DNA from: Bacilli bacterium
GTDB taxonomy: Bacteria; Bacillota_I; Bacilli_A; RFN20; CAG-288
Direction: 5' to 3'
Assembly: GCA_900769965.1 (NCBI GenBank)
Contig: CAAGIQ010000063.1
Location: 1-9,390, forward strand
DNA length: 9,390 bases
The position numbers were made by a program, and so were the translations under genes. The notes below the pieces were generated by a model. The model did no database searches and was not told where the DNA came from. It saw only the letters and a list, made by a program, of their open reading frames with translations. This document shows positions 1-6,202 of this stretch, in pieces (position 1 is the stretch's first letter; every line of letters starts with the position of its first letter).

Positions 1-262
1 AAAAAAGAAATTTGAAAGAGTAATTGATGTTGCAATAACTCCTTCAAATCTCTCATTTTTTAGTGTTTGAAAAAAATTTACTGATTCGTTGCATTTACTA
101 TTTCAATTAACAGTAATTTTTGAAATATTTTCGCAGAACACATCTTGTGTTTCAATTCCTCTTTATAAGTAGTCTAATTATTACCTAAAAGGAGATAAAT
201 AAGTAAGCGATGTAGTTTTGATCAATTGTGTAAAGCTCTAATCTCCTATTTTATCCTCTAAC
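1..262. other. no supported gene at the left edge
   Basis: AT-rich DNA with frequent stops on both strands. A minus-strand frame is open from the left edge to a TGA at 103-105 (34 codons, no ATG). A plus-strand frame ends at 70. Neither has a ribosome binding site or recognisable residues. The AAAGGAG at 188-194 leads only to ATG-TAG. A gene truncated by the window edge is possible, but nothing here supports a call. Confidence 0.4.
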
Positions 263-302
263 AAAAAAAGAAGGGCTGTCAGATTTAGACCACACCCTTC
301 TT
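263..302 (-). terminator. rho-independent terminator, minus strand
   Basis: Arms AAGAAGGG (268-275) and CCCTTCTT (295-302) pair perfectly over 8 bp around a 19-nt loop. On the minus strand the hairpin is followed by seven Ts (263-269). It lies about 240 bp beyond the stop of the 320-aa gene, with the tandem repeats in between. It may end that transcript or belong to something lost. The plus orientation also has a short T-run (306-311) but is weaker. Confidence 0.75.
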
Positions 303-313
303 AACATTTTTAG

Positions 314-416
314 CTTCCACTTATATGGTAGGACACACCGCTTTTTTTAACTTCCACTTATATGGTAGGACGCACCGCTTTTTTAGCTTCCACTTAAGGT
401 AGGACACACCGCTTTT
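314..416. repeat. three tandem copies of a 36-37 bp repeat
   Basis: Units begin CTTCCACTTA at 314, 351 and 387, and each ends in ACCGC followed by a T-run. Spacing is 37 then 36 bp. Unit 2 differs from unit 1 by one substitution in the shared core (G for A at 372). Unit 3 has lost 2 bp in the TATGG section. The shared part is about 30 bp with no variable spacer, so this is a tandem array and not CRISPR. No function is recognised. It could be a minisatellite or a relic of a mobile-element end. Confidence 0.85.
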
Positions 417-497
417 AAGGTTATCTAAACCTTGATACTATTTAACCATATGAAGCCAAAGCATTCAACTGTTACAAGAGATTCGCAAGCTAATCTT

Positions 498-527
498 AGT
501 AAATATATATTATTAATTATATATACT
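498..527. repeat. AT-rich inverted repeat after the 320-aa gene
   Basis: AGTA (498-501) pairs with TACT (524-527), and the stem continues inward through alternating A/T with one mismatch, giving roughly nine pairs. It sits about 15 bp beyond the stop codon of the minus-strand gene. It may be a weak 3' end hairpin. With almost no GC it is a poor terminator on its own. Confidence 0.4.
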
Positions 528-541
528 ATTTATTCTTTATA

Positions 542-1504
542 TTAATGCCCATTTACAATCGCGTAGAATTCCTTTCCTTCTTTATATCCGAAGGAGTTGA
601 GGTATTTCTCATCTAGAGTCACTTGCTTTATCCCTAATAAAGATAATGGACGTACAGATTCATTAAATATCGCATAGCAGAAGGATTTTATATCGACTTC
701 GTTATTCAATACGTATTCCTTATTTAAATTGGCAATTCGATAAAGAAGAGACACAACTTTAATAGCTTCTTTAAACATCGGTAATATCTCGTTGTTCTCG
801 CCACCTTTATCGATGAAGTAGTTTACTGTTAATATGAAACTATCCATTTCGAAGTCGAACTTCTTGTCGATTAATAGCTCGTATCTTCTATCTTGTAACA
901 CTAAGTCAATCGGTGTTGAAGAGATGAAATTAGGAAAGCCTAGAAGCTGACGAATCAACGTCAATTTCATCAGCGAACTATATTGCTTATCCGAGAAATA
1001 ACTATTTAATAACTCGACTAAATATTTAGGTTCTGTTCCCTTAGCTATACGAGCTTGAATATAGAAAAGAATTCTTGTTACCTTGTTAACATCATTAAGC
1101 TTACAGGTTTCAAGTATCTTTTCATCGCTAGCAGTTCCATCTAAGATCAAGTCACTCTTGGTATTAATGGTCTTTATATATCTTTCGATAACGCTATAAG
1201 ATTTAGCAGGAATATCTTTATTCTTCATGTTTTCTAAGCGATCTAAGACTTCGAATTGTTTTCCATCTAACGCTAGAAGATTGATATATGAAAGCAAAGT
1301 AAAATGCGGAGCATCTCTAAGTAGATCGTTTAAGTTATTTTCGATGAACTCGATGATATTAGGAGCATCGCTCTTTCCGTTTTGATTGATGATTTTCTCT
1401 AAAAGCTCGCCAACAGTTTTATAGATATAAGCCTTCATCTTCTCTTCGTTAGCTAACTTGTTTTCTTCTTCGATAAAGTCTAGATACTCTTCGCTTTTAT
1501 TCAT
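542..1504 (-). CDS. hypothetical helical protein, 320 aa
   Basis: I do not recognise the family. The protein has no signal peptide, no convincing membrane segment and no catalytic motif. It is rich in Leu, Ile, Glu and Lys in amphipathic stretches (for example residues 27-40 and 50-63), suggesting an all-alpha, possibly TPR-like cytoplasmic protein. The first 25 residues are strongly charged. The ATG at 1504 is supported by AGGAG (1514-1518) nine bases upstream. A TATAAT at 1536-1541, just after the terminator of the preceding CBS gene, suggests its own transcription start. It ends in TAA. It shares strand and neighbourhood with the CBS and BI-1 genes, but the terminator between argues against a simple operon. 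Function unknown. Confidence 0.8.
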   Translation of the reverse strand: MNKSEEYLDFIEEENKLANEEKMKAYIYKTVGELLEKIINQNGKSDAPNIIEFIENNLNDLLRDAPHFTLLSYINLLALDGKQFEVLDRLENMKNKDIPAKSYSVIERYIKTINTKSDLILDGTASDEKILETCKLNDVNKVTRILFYIQARIAKGTEPKYLVELLNSYFSDKQYSSLMKLTLIRQLLGFPNFISSTPIDLVLQDRRYELLIDKKFDFEMDSFILTVNYFIDKGGENNEILPMFKEAIKVVSLLYRIANLNKEYVLNNEVDIKSFCYAIFNESVRPLSLLGIKQVTLDEKYLNSFGYKEGKEFYAIVNGH

Positions 1505-1535
1505 ATAAAAATTCTCCTACATTACTACCAATAAG

Positions 1536-1541
1536 ATTATA
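1536..1541 (-). promoter_or_regulatory. candidate -10 box for the 320-aa gene
   Basis: A perfect TATAAT on the minus strand lies immediately after the T-tail of the upstream terminator and 31 bp before the start codon. No good -35 is found: the sequence 16-18 bp upstream falls inside the terminator stem. Treat as a candidate only. Confidence 0.4.
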
Positions 1542-1544
1542 GCT

Positions 1545-1566
1545 AAAAAAGTGCATCGCTGCACTT
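1545..1566 (-). terminator. terminator with GCGA tetraloop at the end of the CBS gene
   Basis: On the minus strand AAGTGCA and TGCACTT (1549-1555 and 1560-1566) form a 7-bp stem capped by GCGA, a GNRA tetraloop, followed by a six-base T-run that includes the stem's last two Ts. The stem begins inside the TAA stop codon of the CBS gene, so gene end and terminator overlap. Confidence 0.85.
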
Positions 1567-1967
1567 TATAAAATCTTATCTTTAAAATGATTCAATATCT
1601 TCTTACGAGTTATAATTCCGATGAAATGATTTCCATCATCTATAACCGGTACGAAGTTTTGATCCATAGCTCTTTCAAATATATCTTTTAGTTCAGCGTT
1701 AGCGGAAACTGGAATATAGTCTACGTGTCTAGTTACCGCACTTAAAGGAATGTCTTCCGCAGCTTCTAAAGTAAGATTGGAATGGTTCTTAATAAAGTAA
1801 AGAAGGTCACCTTCAGAAAGAGTTCCAACATATTCTCCTTCATCGTTAATAATAGGAGTAGATGAATAACGATGATTTTCCATCTTCTCTAAAGCCTGTC
1901 TTACAGTAAATCCAAGTTCTAGATAACTAACTTCCTTCTTAGGCGTTAAAAACAATAAGATGTTCAT
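1566..1967 (-). CDS. tandem CBS-domain protein, CbpB/YkuL-like
   Basis: Small cytoplasmic protein of 133 aa made almost entirely of two CBS motifs forming one Bateman module. The first spans about residues 10-60 and contains TPIINDEGEYVGTLSEGDLL. The second spans about 75-130 and contains VPVIDDGNHFIGIITRKKIL. The opening LTPKKEVSY, the xRQALEKM helix and the EGDLLYFI segment match my memory of the Firmicutes YkuL/CbpB family, whose Listeria and Bacillus members bind c-di-AMP and act on the Rel alarmone synthase. Ligand binding here is inference. The start lies 5 bp past the stop of the BI-1 gene, with only a weak Shine-Dalgarno, so translation is probably coupled. The gene ends in its own terminator. 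A generic CBS protein binding another adenine nucleotide is the alternative. Confidence 0.82.
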   Translation of the reverse strand: MNILLFLTPKKEVSYLELGFTVRQALEKMENHRYSSTPIINDEGEYVGTLSEGDLLYFIKNHSNLTLEAAEDIPLSAVTRHVDYIPVSANAELKDIFERAMDQNFVPVIDDGNHFIGIITRKKILNHFKDKIL

Positions 1968-1972
1968 ACTTA

Positions 1973-2701
1973 TTAATTATCTTTAAAAGCAGCAACAAAT
2001 CTTAAGATGTATAAGAAGATGGTTATAAAGTCGGTATAGAGCATATAGGCACAATAGATAGCCATATGATTAGATTGACCTAAATGACCTGATTGAGCGA
2101 GTTGTTTAATTCTATTGGTGTCGATAGCAACATACATTAAAACGATGAATAACATCGCAAAGGAAATGATCCAGTAGATGGTTTCGTTAAAGAAGAAAAT
2201 GTTTATTATAGAGAGAATGAATACAGCAAAAAAAGTTCCGATAACAAAGCTTATAGCTCCGTTCAATCTTCCTTTAGTGGCAAAACCAACCGCGGACATG
2301 ATTAAGAAAGCTCCAGCGGTAATAAATAAACTATAATAGATATCTTCTATTTCAAAAGCCATAAAGCAGGAAGAAAGAAGAACACCCATCGCTAAAGAAT
2401 AAAGGATATAGCAGATAGTAATTCCAATTCCCTTAGAAGAGATTCTAGCTCTAAAAGAAGAAATCGCCATAGCGATTGATAATGGGAACAACAATAAAGC
2501 TGATACGATTATTCCTCCCATATAGACGTTAATTCCGTTTTCTGCGCCACCTATAGCTACAGCAATATAAGGAAATGTAAAAGCTGCTAAAGCTGAAATA
2601 ATAAGCGCTAAAGCGAAATAGAGATACACCTTAGCAATAGGTAAAACTACAGATGATGTTTTGTTTTGAGACAATACTTCTTGATCGTTATAAAATTGCA
2701 T
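1973..2701 (-). CDS. BI-1/YetJ-family membrane protein (Bax inhibitor-1-like)
   Basis: Integral membrane protein of 242 aa with about seven hydrophobic segments (roughly 22-50, 59-82, 92-115, 122-140, 146-170, 174-192, 215-238). Two aspartates in the last helices, D194 in AIDTNRIKQ and D224 in MLYTDFITIFLYILRF, match the di-aspartyl pH sensor of Bacillus YetJ, a calcium-leak channel of the TMBIM family. The DTNRIK and DFI-xx-FLYILRF signatures make the family assignment secure. Calcium transport here is inferred. Translation starts at the ATG at 2701 with a strong GGGGG (2711-2715) nine bases away. A TTGACA/TATAGA promoter lies just upstream. It is cotranscribed with the CBS gene 5 bp downstream. 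Confidence 0.92.
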   Translation of the reverse strand: MQFYNDQEVLSQNKTSSVVLPIAKVYLYFALALIISALAAFTFPYIAVAIGGAENGINVYMGGIIVSALLLFPLSIAMAISSFRARISSKGIGITICYILYSLAMGVLLSSCFMAFEIEDIYYSLFITAGAFLIMSAVGFATKGRLNGAISFVIGTFFAVFILSIINIFFFNETIYWIISFAMLFIVLMYVAIDTNRIKQLAQSGHLGQSNHMAIYCAYMLYTDFITIFLYILRFVAAFKDN

Positions 2702-2731
2702 TTTGAATAACCCCCTTTCAAGATTACTATA

Positions 2732-2760
2732 TCTATAATATTATACCATCGCTTTGTCAA
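2732..2760 (-). promoter_or_regulatory. promoter of the BI-1/CBS operon
   Basis: On the minus strand a consensus -35 TTGACA (2755-2760), a 17-bp spacer and -10 TATAGA (2732-2737, five of six consensus bases) lie 30 bp before the ATG. A TATAAT also occurs in the spacer but too near the -35 to fit. The promoter directly follows the T-tail of the upstream terminator. Confidence 0.75.
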
Positions 2761-2761
2761 C

Positions 2762-2796
2762 AAAAAACATGTGTAAAAACCACATCTTTTACACAT
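2762..2796 (-). terminator. second terminator after the glycolytic operon
   Basis: A perfect 10-bp inverted repeat, ATGTGTAAAA (2769-2778) and TTTTACACAT (2787-2796), with an 8-nt loop. On the minus strand it is followed by G and six Ts (2762-2768). It insulates the glycolytic operon from the BI-1 promoter, which starts 2 bp further on. Confidence 0.72.
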
Positions 2797-2804
2797 ATAG
2801 AAAT

Positions 2805-2821
2805 TTGTAAATAATTTACAA
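2805..2821. repeat. 17-bp perfect palindrome, possible operator
   Basis: TTGTAAAT (2805-2812) and ATTTACAA (2814-2821) are inverted around one central base. The central spacer is too short for an RNA hairpin with the full stem. The form suits a dimeric repressor, about 45 bp upstream of the BI-1 promoter -35. No regulator is identified and it could be coincidence in AT-rich DNA. Confidence 0.35.
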
Positions 2822-2867
2822 TCTAAAAGCGTGAATAGAAAACTCTAAACACGCTTATATTTTAGAT
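2821..2867 (-). terminator. terminator of the gap-pgk-tpiA operon
   Basis: AAGCGTG (2827-2833) and CACGCTT (2850-2856) form a 7-bp GC-containing stem with a 16-nt loop. On the minus strand four Ts follow (2824-2827, overlapping the stem end). Outer segments ATCTAAA (2821-2827) and TTTAGAT (2861-2867) could extend pairing across a bulge. It lies 5 bp past the tpiA stop codon. Confidence 0.65.
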
Positions 2868-2871
2868 TTAA

Positions 2872-3627
2872 TTAGATGTTCTTAACTAATTCAGCAAAGG
2901 AAGCAGCAGTTAAAGAAGCACCACCAACTAAAGCACCATCAACATCTTCTTCTAATAAATATTCGTGGATGTTATTTGGTTTAACAGAACCGCCGTACAT
3001 GATTCTAACTTTAGAAGCACATTTTGGACAGTATAAGGAAGCTAAGACTTCTCTTATGTAGTGGCAGATATCTTGAGCGATTTCTTTAGAAGCGTTCTTA
3101 CCGGTACCGATAGCCCAGACTGGTTCATAAGCGATAACGATGTTATCTAAGCCGTCGTGATCGACACCTTCTAAGCCTTTAGTAACTTGCTCTTTAATAA
3201 CTTCTTTAGTGATACCTTGGTCGAATTGAGCTTCAGTTTCACCGACGCAGTAGATAGCTTTCATGTTGTGAGCTAACAAAGCTTTGATCTTTAAATTACA
3301 GACTTCGTTAGTTTCGCCTTCGTAAGCTCTTCTTTCAGAGTGGCCGATGATAGCGCCGACAACACCGACTTCCTCAAGCATTGGGATCGCTACTGAAGAG
3401 GTATAAGCACCTTTTTCTTTGTAGTGAGCATCTTGAGAATAGACGTCGATTCCTTCGACGTGTTCTTTAACGTATTGGATTGAGAGGTAAGAAGGAGCAA
3501 CACCGACTTCGATACCTTTTTCCTTGCTAGCTTGAGCGATTAAGGAAGCACTCTCGCAGAAAACTTTACTTTCAGCGATAGTGTTGTTCATCTTCCAGTT
3601 TCCAACTAGAATTTTTGTTCTTGCCAT
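2872..3627 (-). CDS. tpiA: triosephosphate isomerase
   Basis: Interconverts dihydroxyacetone phosphate and glyceraldehyde 3-phosphate in glycolysis, in the cytoplasm as a homodimer. The 251 aa are full length for the family. Visible landmarks are N10 and K12 in LVGNWKMN, catalytic H96 in IIGHSERR, catalytic E168 within loop 6 (YEPVWAIGTGK, 167-177), and the phosphate-binding YGGSVKPNN (211-219) and LVGGASL (233-239). One oddity is a CPKC pair at residues 200-203, a stretch that is usually variable and without cysteines. The ATG at 3627 is 2 bp beyond the pgk stop and has only AAGG inside the pgk end as a ribosome site, so translation is likely coupled to pgk. Terminators follow. Confidence 0.98.
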   Translation of the reverse strand: MARTKILVGNWKMNNTIAESKVFCESASLIAQASKEKGIEVGVAPSYLSIQYVKEHVEGIDVYSQDAHYKEKGAYTSSVAIPMLEEVGVVGAIIGHSERRAYEGETNEVCNLKIKALLAHNMKAIYCVGETEAQFDQGITKEVIKEQVTKGLEGVDHDGLDNIVIAYEPVWAIGTGKNASKEIAQDICHYIREVLASLYCPKCASKVRIMYGGSVKPNNIHEYLLEEDVDGALVGGASLTAASFAELVKNI

Positions 3628-3629
3628 AA

Positions 3630-4841
3630 TTAACCTTCGATGACATCGATGCCTGGTAAGTGGCCATCGTTTTCAATCATCTCTAAGGAAGCACCGCCAC
3701 CTGTGGAGACGTGTGAGAAATCGTTCTTGTAACCGAATTGTTTACAAGCGGAAGCGGAATCACCACCACCAATAACTGTAAAGGCGTGATCTTTGATGTC
3801 AGCGCAAGCTTTACAAACAGCTTTTGTACCAGCTTGGAATTGTTCCTTTTCGAAAACACCCATTGGTCCGTTCCAGAATACGGTCTTAGCACCGTGGATG
3901 ATCTCCTCGTAAAGAGCACAGGTCTTTGGACCGATATCCATACCTTCATAACCTTCTGGGATGTTATCGACATCAACAACTTTGATATCGGTTGGGTTAG
4001 CGAAATCGTTAGCGATAACGACATCGACTGGTAAGACGACCTTACCGGTTTCATACATCTTCTTAGCGTAGTCTAATTGATCTTCTTCACATGGGGAATT
4101 ACCGATTCCTTTACCTAAGGCTTTGAAGAATGTATAAGCCATAGCACCACCGATAATAACCTTATCGCACTTAGAAACTAAGGAATTTATAACTTTGATC
4201 TTATCGGAAACTTTAAATCCACCTAAGATAGCGACATATGGTCTATCTTCAGCTTTAACTTCAACAGCACGTTTTAAAGCGACAACTTCTTTTTCAACTA
4301 AGAAACCAACAGCAACTTGTTTACCTTCTTTTTTGAGTTCAGCTGGAACGCCATAGGTAGAAGCGTGAGCTCTGTGAGCGGAACCGAAAGCATCCATAAC
4401 GAAAGCATCGCATAAGGAAGCCCATTCTTTAGAAAGTTCTTCGTTGCATTTAGATTCACCTTTTTCATATCTGGTGTTTTGAACGACTAAGACTTCACCT
4501 TCTTTTAAGCCATCAACAGCAGCTTTTAAAGCTTCACCACGAGTTTCTGGGCAGAATTTAACTTCTTGGCCTAAGAGTTCACCTAATCTTTCAGCGACTG
4601 GAGCCATGTTGTTCTTCTTTTTGGCTTTGGCGATTTCTTCTTCGGTCTTCTTGTAGTCGATCTTACCTAAGTGAGACATCAAGATGACTTTAGCACCTTT
4701 AGCTAACAATTCTTTGATGGTTGGCAAAGCAGCTTGGATTCTGTTGTCATCGCTGATCTTGCCATCGACGAATGGAACGTTGAAGTCGCATCTAACTAAT
4801 ACTTTTAAGCCTTTGACTTCAAGATCTTTAACATTTTTCAT
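3630..4841 (-). CDS. pgk: phosphoglycerate kinase
   Basis: Transfers phosphate from 1,3-bisphosphoglycerate to ADP, the first ATP-yielding step of glycolysis. The monomer has two lobes and 403 aa, normal to slightly long. The N-terminal substrate domain carries VLVRCDFNVP (14-23) and MSHLG (55-59). The nucleotide domain carries GGxKVSDK (207-214), GGAMAYTF (231-238), WNGPMGVFE (323-331) and GGGDS (358-362). Differences from the usual consensus are K60 in place of the Arg of HLGRP, a Lys-rich linker at 61-77, and F209 where Ala is common in GGAKVSDK. The start has AAGGAG (4852-4857) ten bases upstream. It lies 110 bp after gap, with a terminator-like hairpin between, and is followed closely by tpiA. 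Confidence 0.98.
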   Translation of the reverse strand: MKNVKDLEVKGLKVLVRCDFNVPFVDGKISDDNRIQAALPTIKELLAKGAKVILMSHLGKIDYKKTEEEIAKAKKKNNMAPVAERLGELLGQEVKFCPETRGEALKAAVDGLKEGEVLVVQNTRYEKGESKCNEELSKEWASLCDAFVMDAFGSAHRAHASTYGVPAELKKEGKQVAVGFLVEKEVVALKRAVEVKAEDRPYVAILGGFKVSDKIKVINSLVSKCDKVIIGGAMAYTFFKALGKGIGNSPCEEDQLDYAKKMYETGKVVLPVDVVIANDFANPTDIKVVDVDNIPEGYEGMDIGPKTCALYEEIIHGAKTVFWNGPMGVFEKEQFQAGTKAVCKACADIKDHAFTVIGGGDSASACKQFGYKNDFSHVSTGGGASLEMIENDGHLPGIDVIEG

Positions 4842-4860
4842 TTATTCATTTCTCCTTTTT

Positions 4861-4892
4861 AATAAAAGCGCCCTAAACGAGTTGGGGCGCTT
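4861..4892 (-). terminator. terminator-like hairpin between gap and pgk
   Basis: On the minus strand AAGCGCCC and GGGCGCTT (4866-4873 and 4885-4892) form an 8-bp GC-rich stem with an 11-nt loop, followed by TTTTATT. It looks like a true intrinsic terminator, placed just before the pgk ribosome site. A second small hairpin, TAGGGTA/TACCCCTA (4907-4928), precedes it. No promoter is obvious between it and pgk, so partial read-through is the likely mode, giving more gap than pgk-tpiA message. Confidence 0.7.
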
Positions 4893-4951
4893 GTAGTGAA
4901 TTAACCTAGGGGTATATAAGCTACCCTAATACTTTTTCTTATAAACTTAAA

Positions 4952-5986
4952 TTAGCAGTTTTCAGAGAAGTATTTGATTGTACGAACCATTTGAGAGGTG
5001 TAGGAGTTTTCGTTGTCGTACCAAGCGACGACTTGAACTTGATATAAACCTTCACCCATTGGGATAACCATGGTTTGAGTAGCATCGAATAAGGAACCTT
5101 GTGTGATACCAACGATATCAGAGGAAACTAATTGTTCTTCTGTATAGCCGAAGGATTCAGTAACAGCAGCTTTCATAGCAGCGTTGATGGTGTCCTTTGT
5201 AACTTCTTTATCGGTCTTAACAACAGCAACTAAGATGGTTGTGGATCCAGTTGGAGTTGGAACTCTTTGAGCGGAACCGATTAATTTACCGTTTAATTCT
5301 GGGATAACTAAACCGATAGCTTTAGCAGCACCAGTGGAGTTTGGAACGATGGAGCAAGCAGCAGCTCTAGCTCTTCTTAAATCGCCTTTTCTGTGTGGAC
5401 CATCTAATAACATTTGGTCACCGGTGTAAGCGTGAACGGTGGTCATGATACCGGATTGAATTGGAGCGAAATCATTTAAGGCTTTAGCCATTGGAGCTAA
5501 GCAGTTTGTTGTACAAGAAGCAGCAGAAATGATTTGATCTTCTTTTGTTAAGGTTAAGTGGTTGACGTTATAAACAATGGTCTTTAAATCTTTACCAGCT
5601 GGAGCGGAAATGATAACTTTTCTAGCACCGGCGTTGATGTGAGCCATTGATTTTTCTTTAGAACAGTAGAAACCTGTACATTCTAAGACGACGTCGACAC
5701 CTAATTTACCCCATGGGCAATTGTTAGCATCTTTTTCGGCATAGATTCTGATCTTGTGACCATCGACAGCGATCCAGCCTTCTTCAGCACCATCTTCAGA
5801 GCAGGTGACTTTGTCGGCTAAGGCATATCTACCTTGAGCTGAATCGTATTTTAATAAGTGGGCTAACATCTTTGGGCTTGTCAAATCGTTAATAGCGACG
5901 ACTTCATAACCTTCAGCACCAAACATTTGTCTGAAAGCTAAACGACCGATACGTCCAAATCCGTTAATAGCAATTTTAACTGACAT
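4952..5986 (-). CDS. gap: glyceraldehyde-3-phosphate dehydrogenase
   Basis: Oxidises and phosphorylates glyceraldehyde 3-phosphate to 1,3-bisphosphoglycerate with NAD+, in the cytoplasm as a tetramer. The 344 aa are full length. The Rossmann motif INGFGRIGR spans 7-15, and D34 in AINDL is the residue that usually favours NAD over NADP. Catalytic C158 is in SAASCTTNCLAP and H185 in TVHAYT. WYDNENSY (322-329) is the typical C-terminal signature. These features fit the glycolytic, phosphorylating enzyme. The ATG at 5986 has AAGGAGG (5996-6002) nine bases upstream. It is first in a gap-pgk-tpiA cluster. No cggR regulator precedes it in this window, unlike Bacillus. A promoter and a cre-like site lie upstream. 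Confidence 0.98.
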   Translation of the reverse strand: MSVKIAINGFGRIGRLAFRQMFGAEGYEVVAINDLTSPKMLAHLLKYDSAQGRYALADKVTCSEDGAEEGWIAVDGHKIRIYAEKDANNCPWGKLGVDVVLECTGFYCSKEKSMAHINAGARKVIISAPAGKDLKTIVYNVNHLTLTKEDQIISAASCTTNCLAPMAKALNDFAPIQSGIMTTVHAYTGDQMLLDGPHRKGDLRRARAAACSIVPNSTGAAKAIGLVIPELNGKLIGSAQRVPTPTGSTTILVAVVKTDKEVTKDTINAAMKAAVTESFGYTEEQLVSSDIVGITQGSLFDATQTMVIPMGEGLYQVQVVAWYDNENSYTSQMVRTIKYFSENC

Positions 5987-6016
5987 TAATAATGTCCTCC
6001 TTTTTTATACAAAATT

Positions 6017-6045
6017 ATTATAGTATATTCATTTTTTCAAAACAA
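6017..6045 (-). promoter_or_regulatory. promoter of gap
   Basis: On the minus strand -10 TATAAT (6017-6022), a 17-bp spacer and a weak -35 TTGTTT (6040-6045, three of six consensus). The -10 ends 30 bp before the ATG. The weak -35 fits a promoter that needs an activator, see the cre-like site at 6060-6073. Confidence 0.7.
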
Positions 6046-6059
6046 CGGAAAAACCACTT

Positions 6060-6073
6060 TGTTAGCGCTTATA
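6060..6073 (-). promoter_or_regulatory. CcpA cre-like site upstream of gap
   Basis: The minus strand reads TATAAGCGCTAACA, which matches the catabolite-responsive element consensus TGWAANCGNTNWCA at 13 of 14 positions (A instead of G at position 2). Its centre is about 56 bp upstream of the predicted transcription start, similar to the cre sites through which CcpA activates ackA and pta in Bacillus. Whether this organism has CcpA cannot be seen here. Confidence 0.5.
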
Positions 6074-6202
6074 AACTCTTATTTACTCTTCTTTGCTCAT
6101 TTTATGGCTTAAATTATCGCTTACTATCAATTTTGTGCGCGTTTATATAATTTATGTTTCGTTTGAAATAGCAACCTTTATCTATAAGATAAAGAATGCT
6201 AG

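Noticed and set aside
1..102. Minus-strand frame open to the left edge as a partial gene.
   Set aside because: 34 codons, no start, no ribosome site and no recognisable family. Kept only as a remark.
149..185. A GTTTCAATTCCTC segment resembling one end of a type I CRISPR repeat.
   Set aside because: Only one copy. The next TTTCAATT lies 49 bp away without the rest of the repeat, and no repeat-spacer spacing follows.
314..416. Tandem units considered as a CRISPR array.
   Set aside because: Units follow each other without unique spacers, and the 36-37 bp period is almost wholly shared sequence.
421..497. Possible tRNA or small structured RNA after the repeats, from the short inverted repeat at 479-496.
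   Set aside because: No cloverleaf, no T-loop GTTCRA motif and no promoter.
2876..3061. Plus-strand open frame of 61 codons.
   Set aside because: Antisense shadow of tpiA with no ribosome site or family resemblance.
3683..4054. Alternative frames within pgk on both strands (including 3738-4034 and 4684-4896).
   Set aside because: They lie inside a clear phosphoglycerate kinase gene and have low-complexity, unnatural translations.
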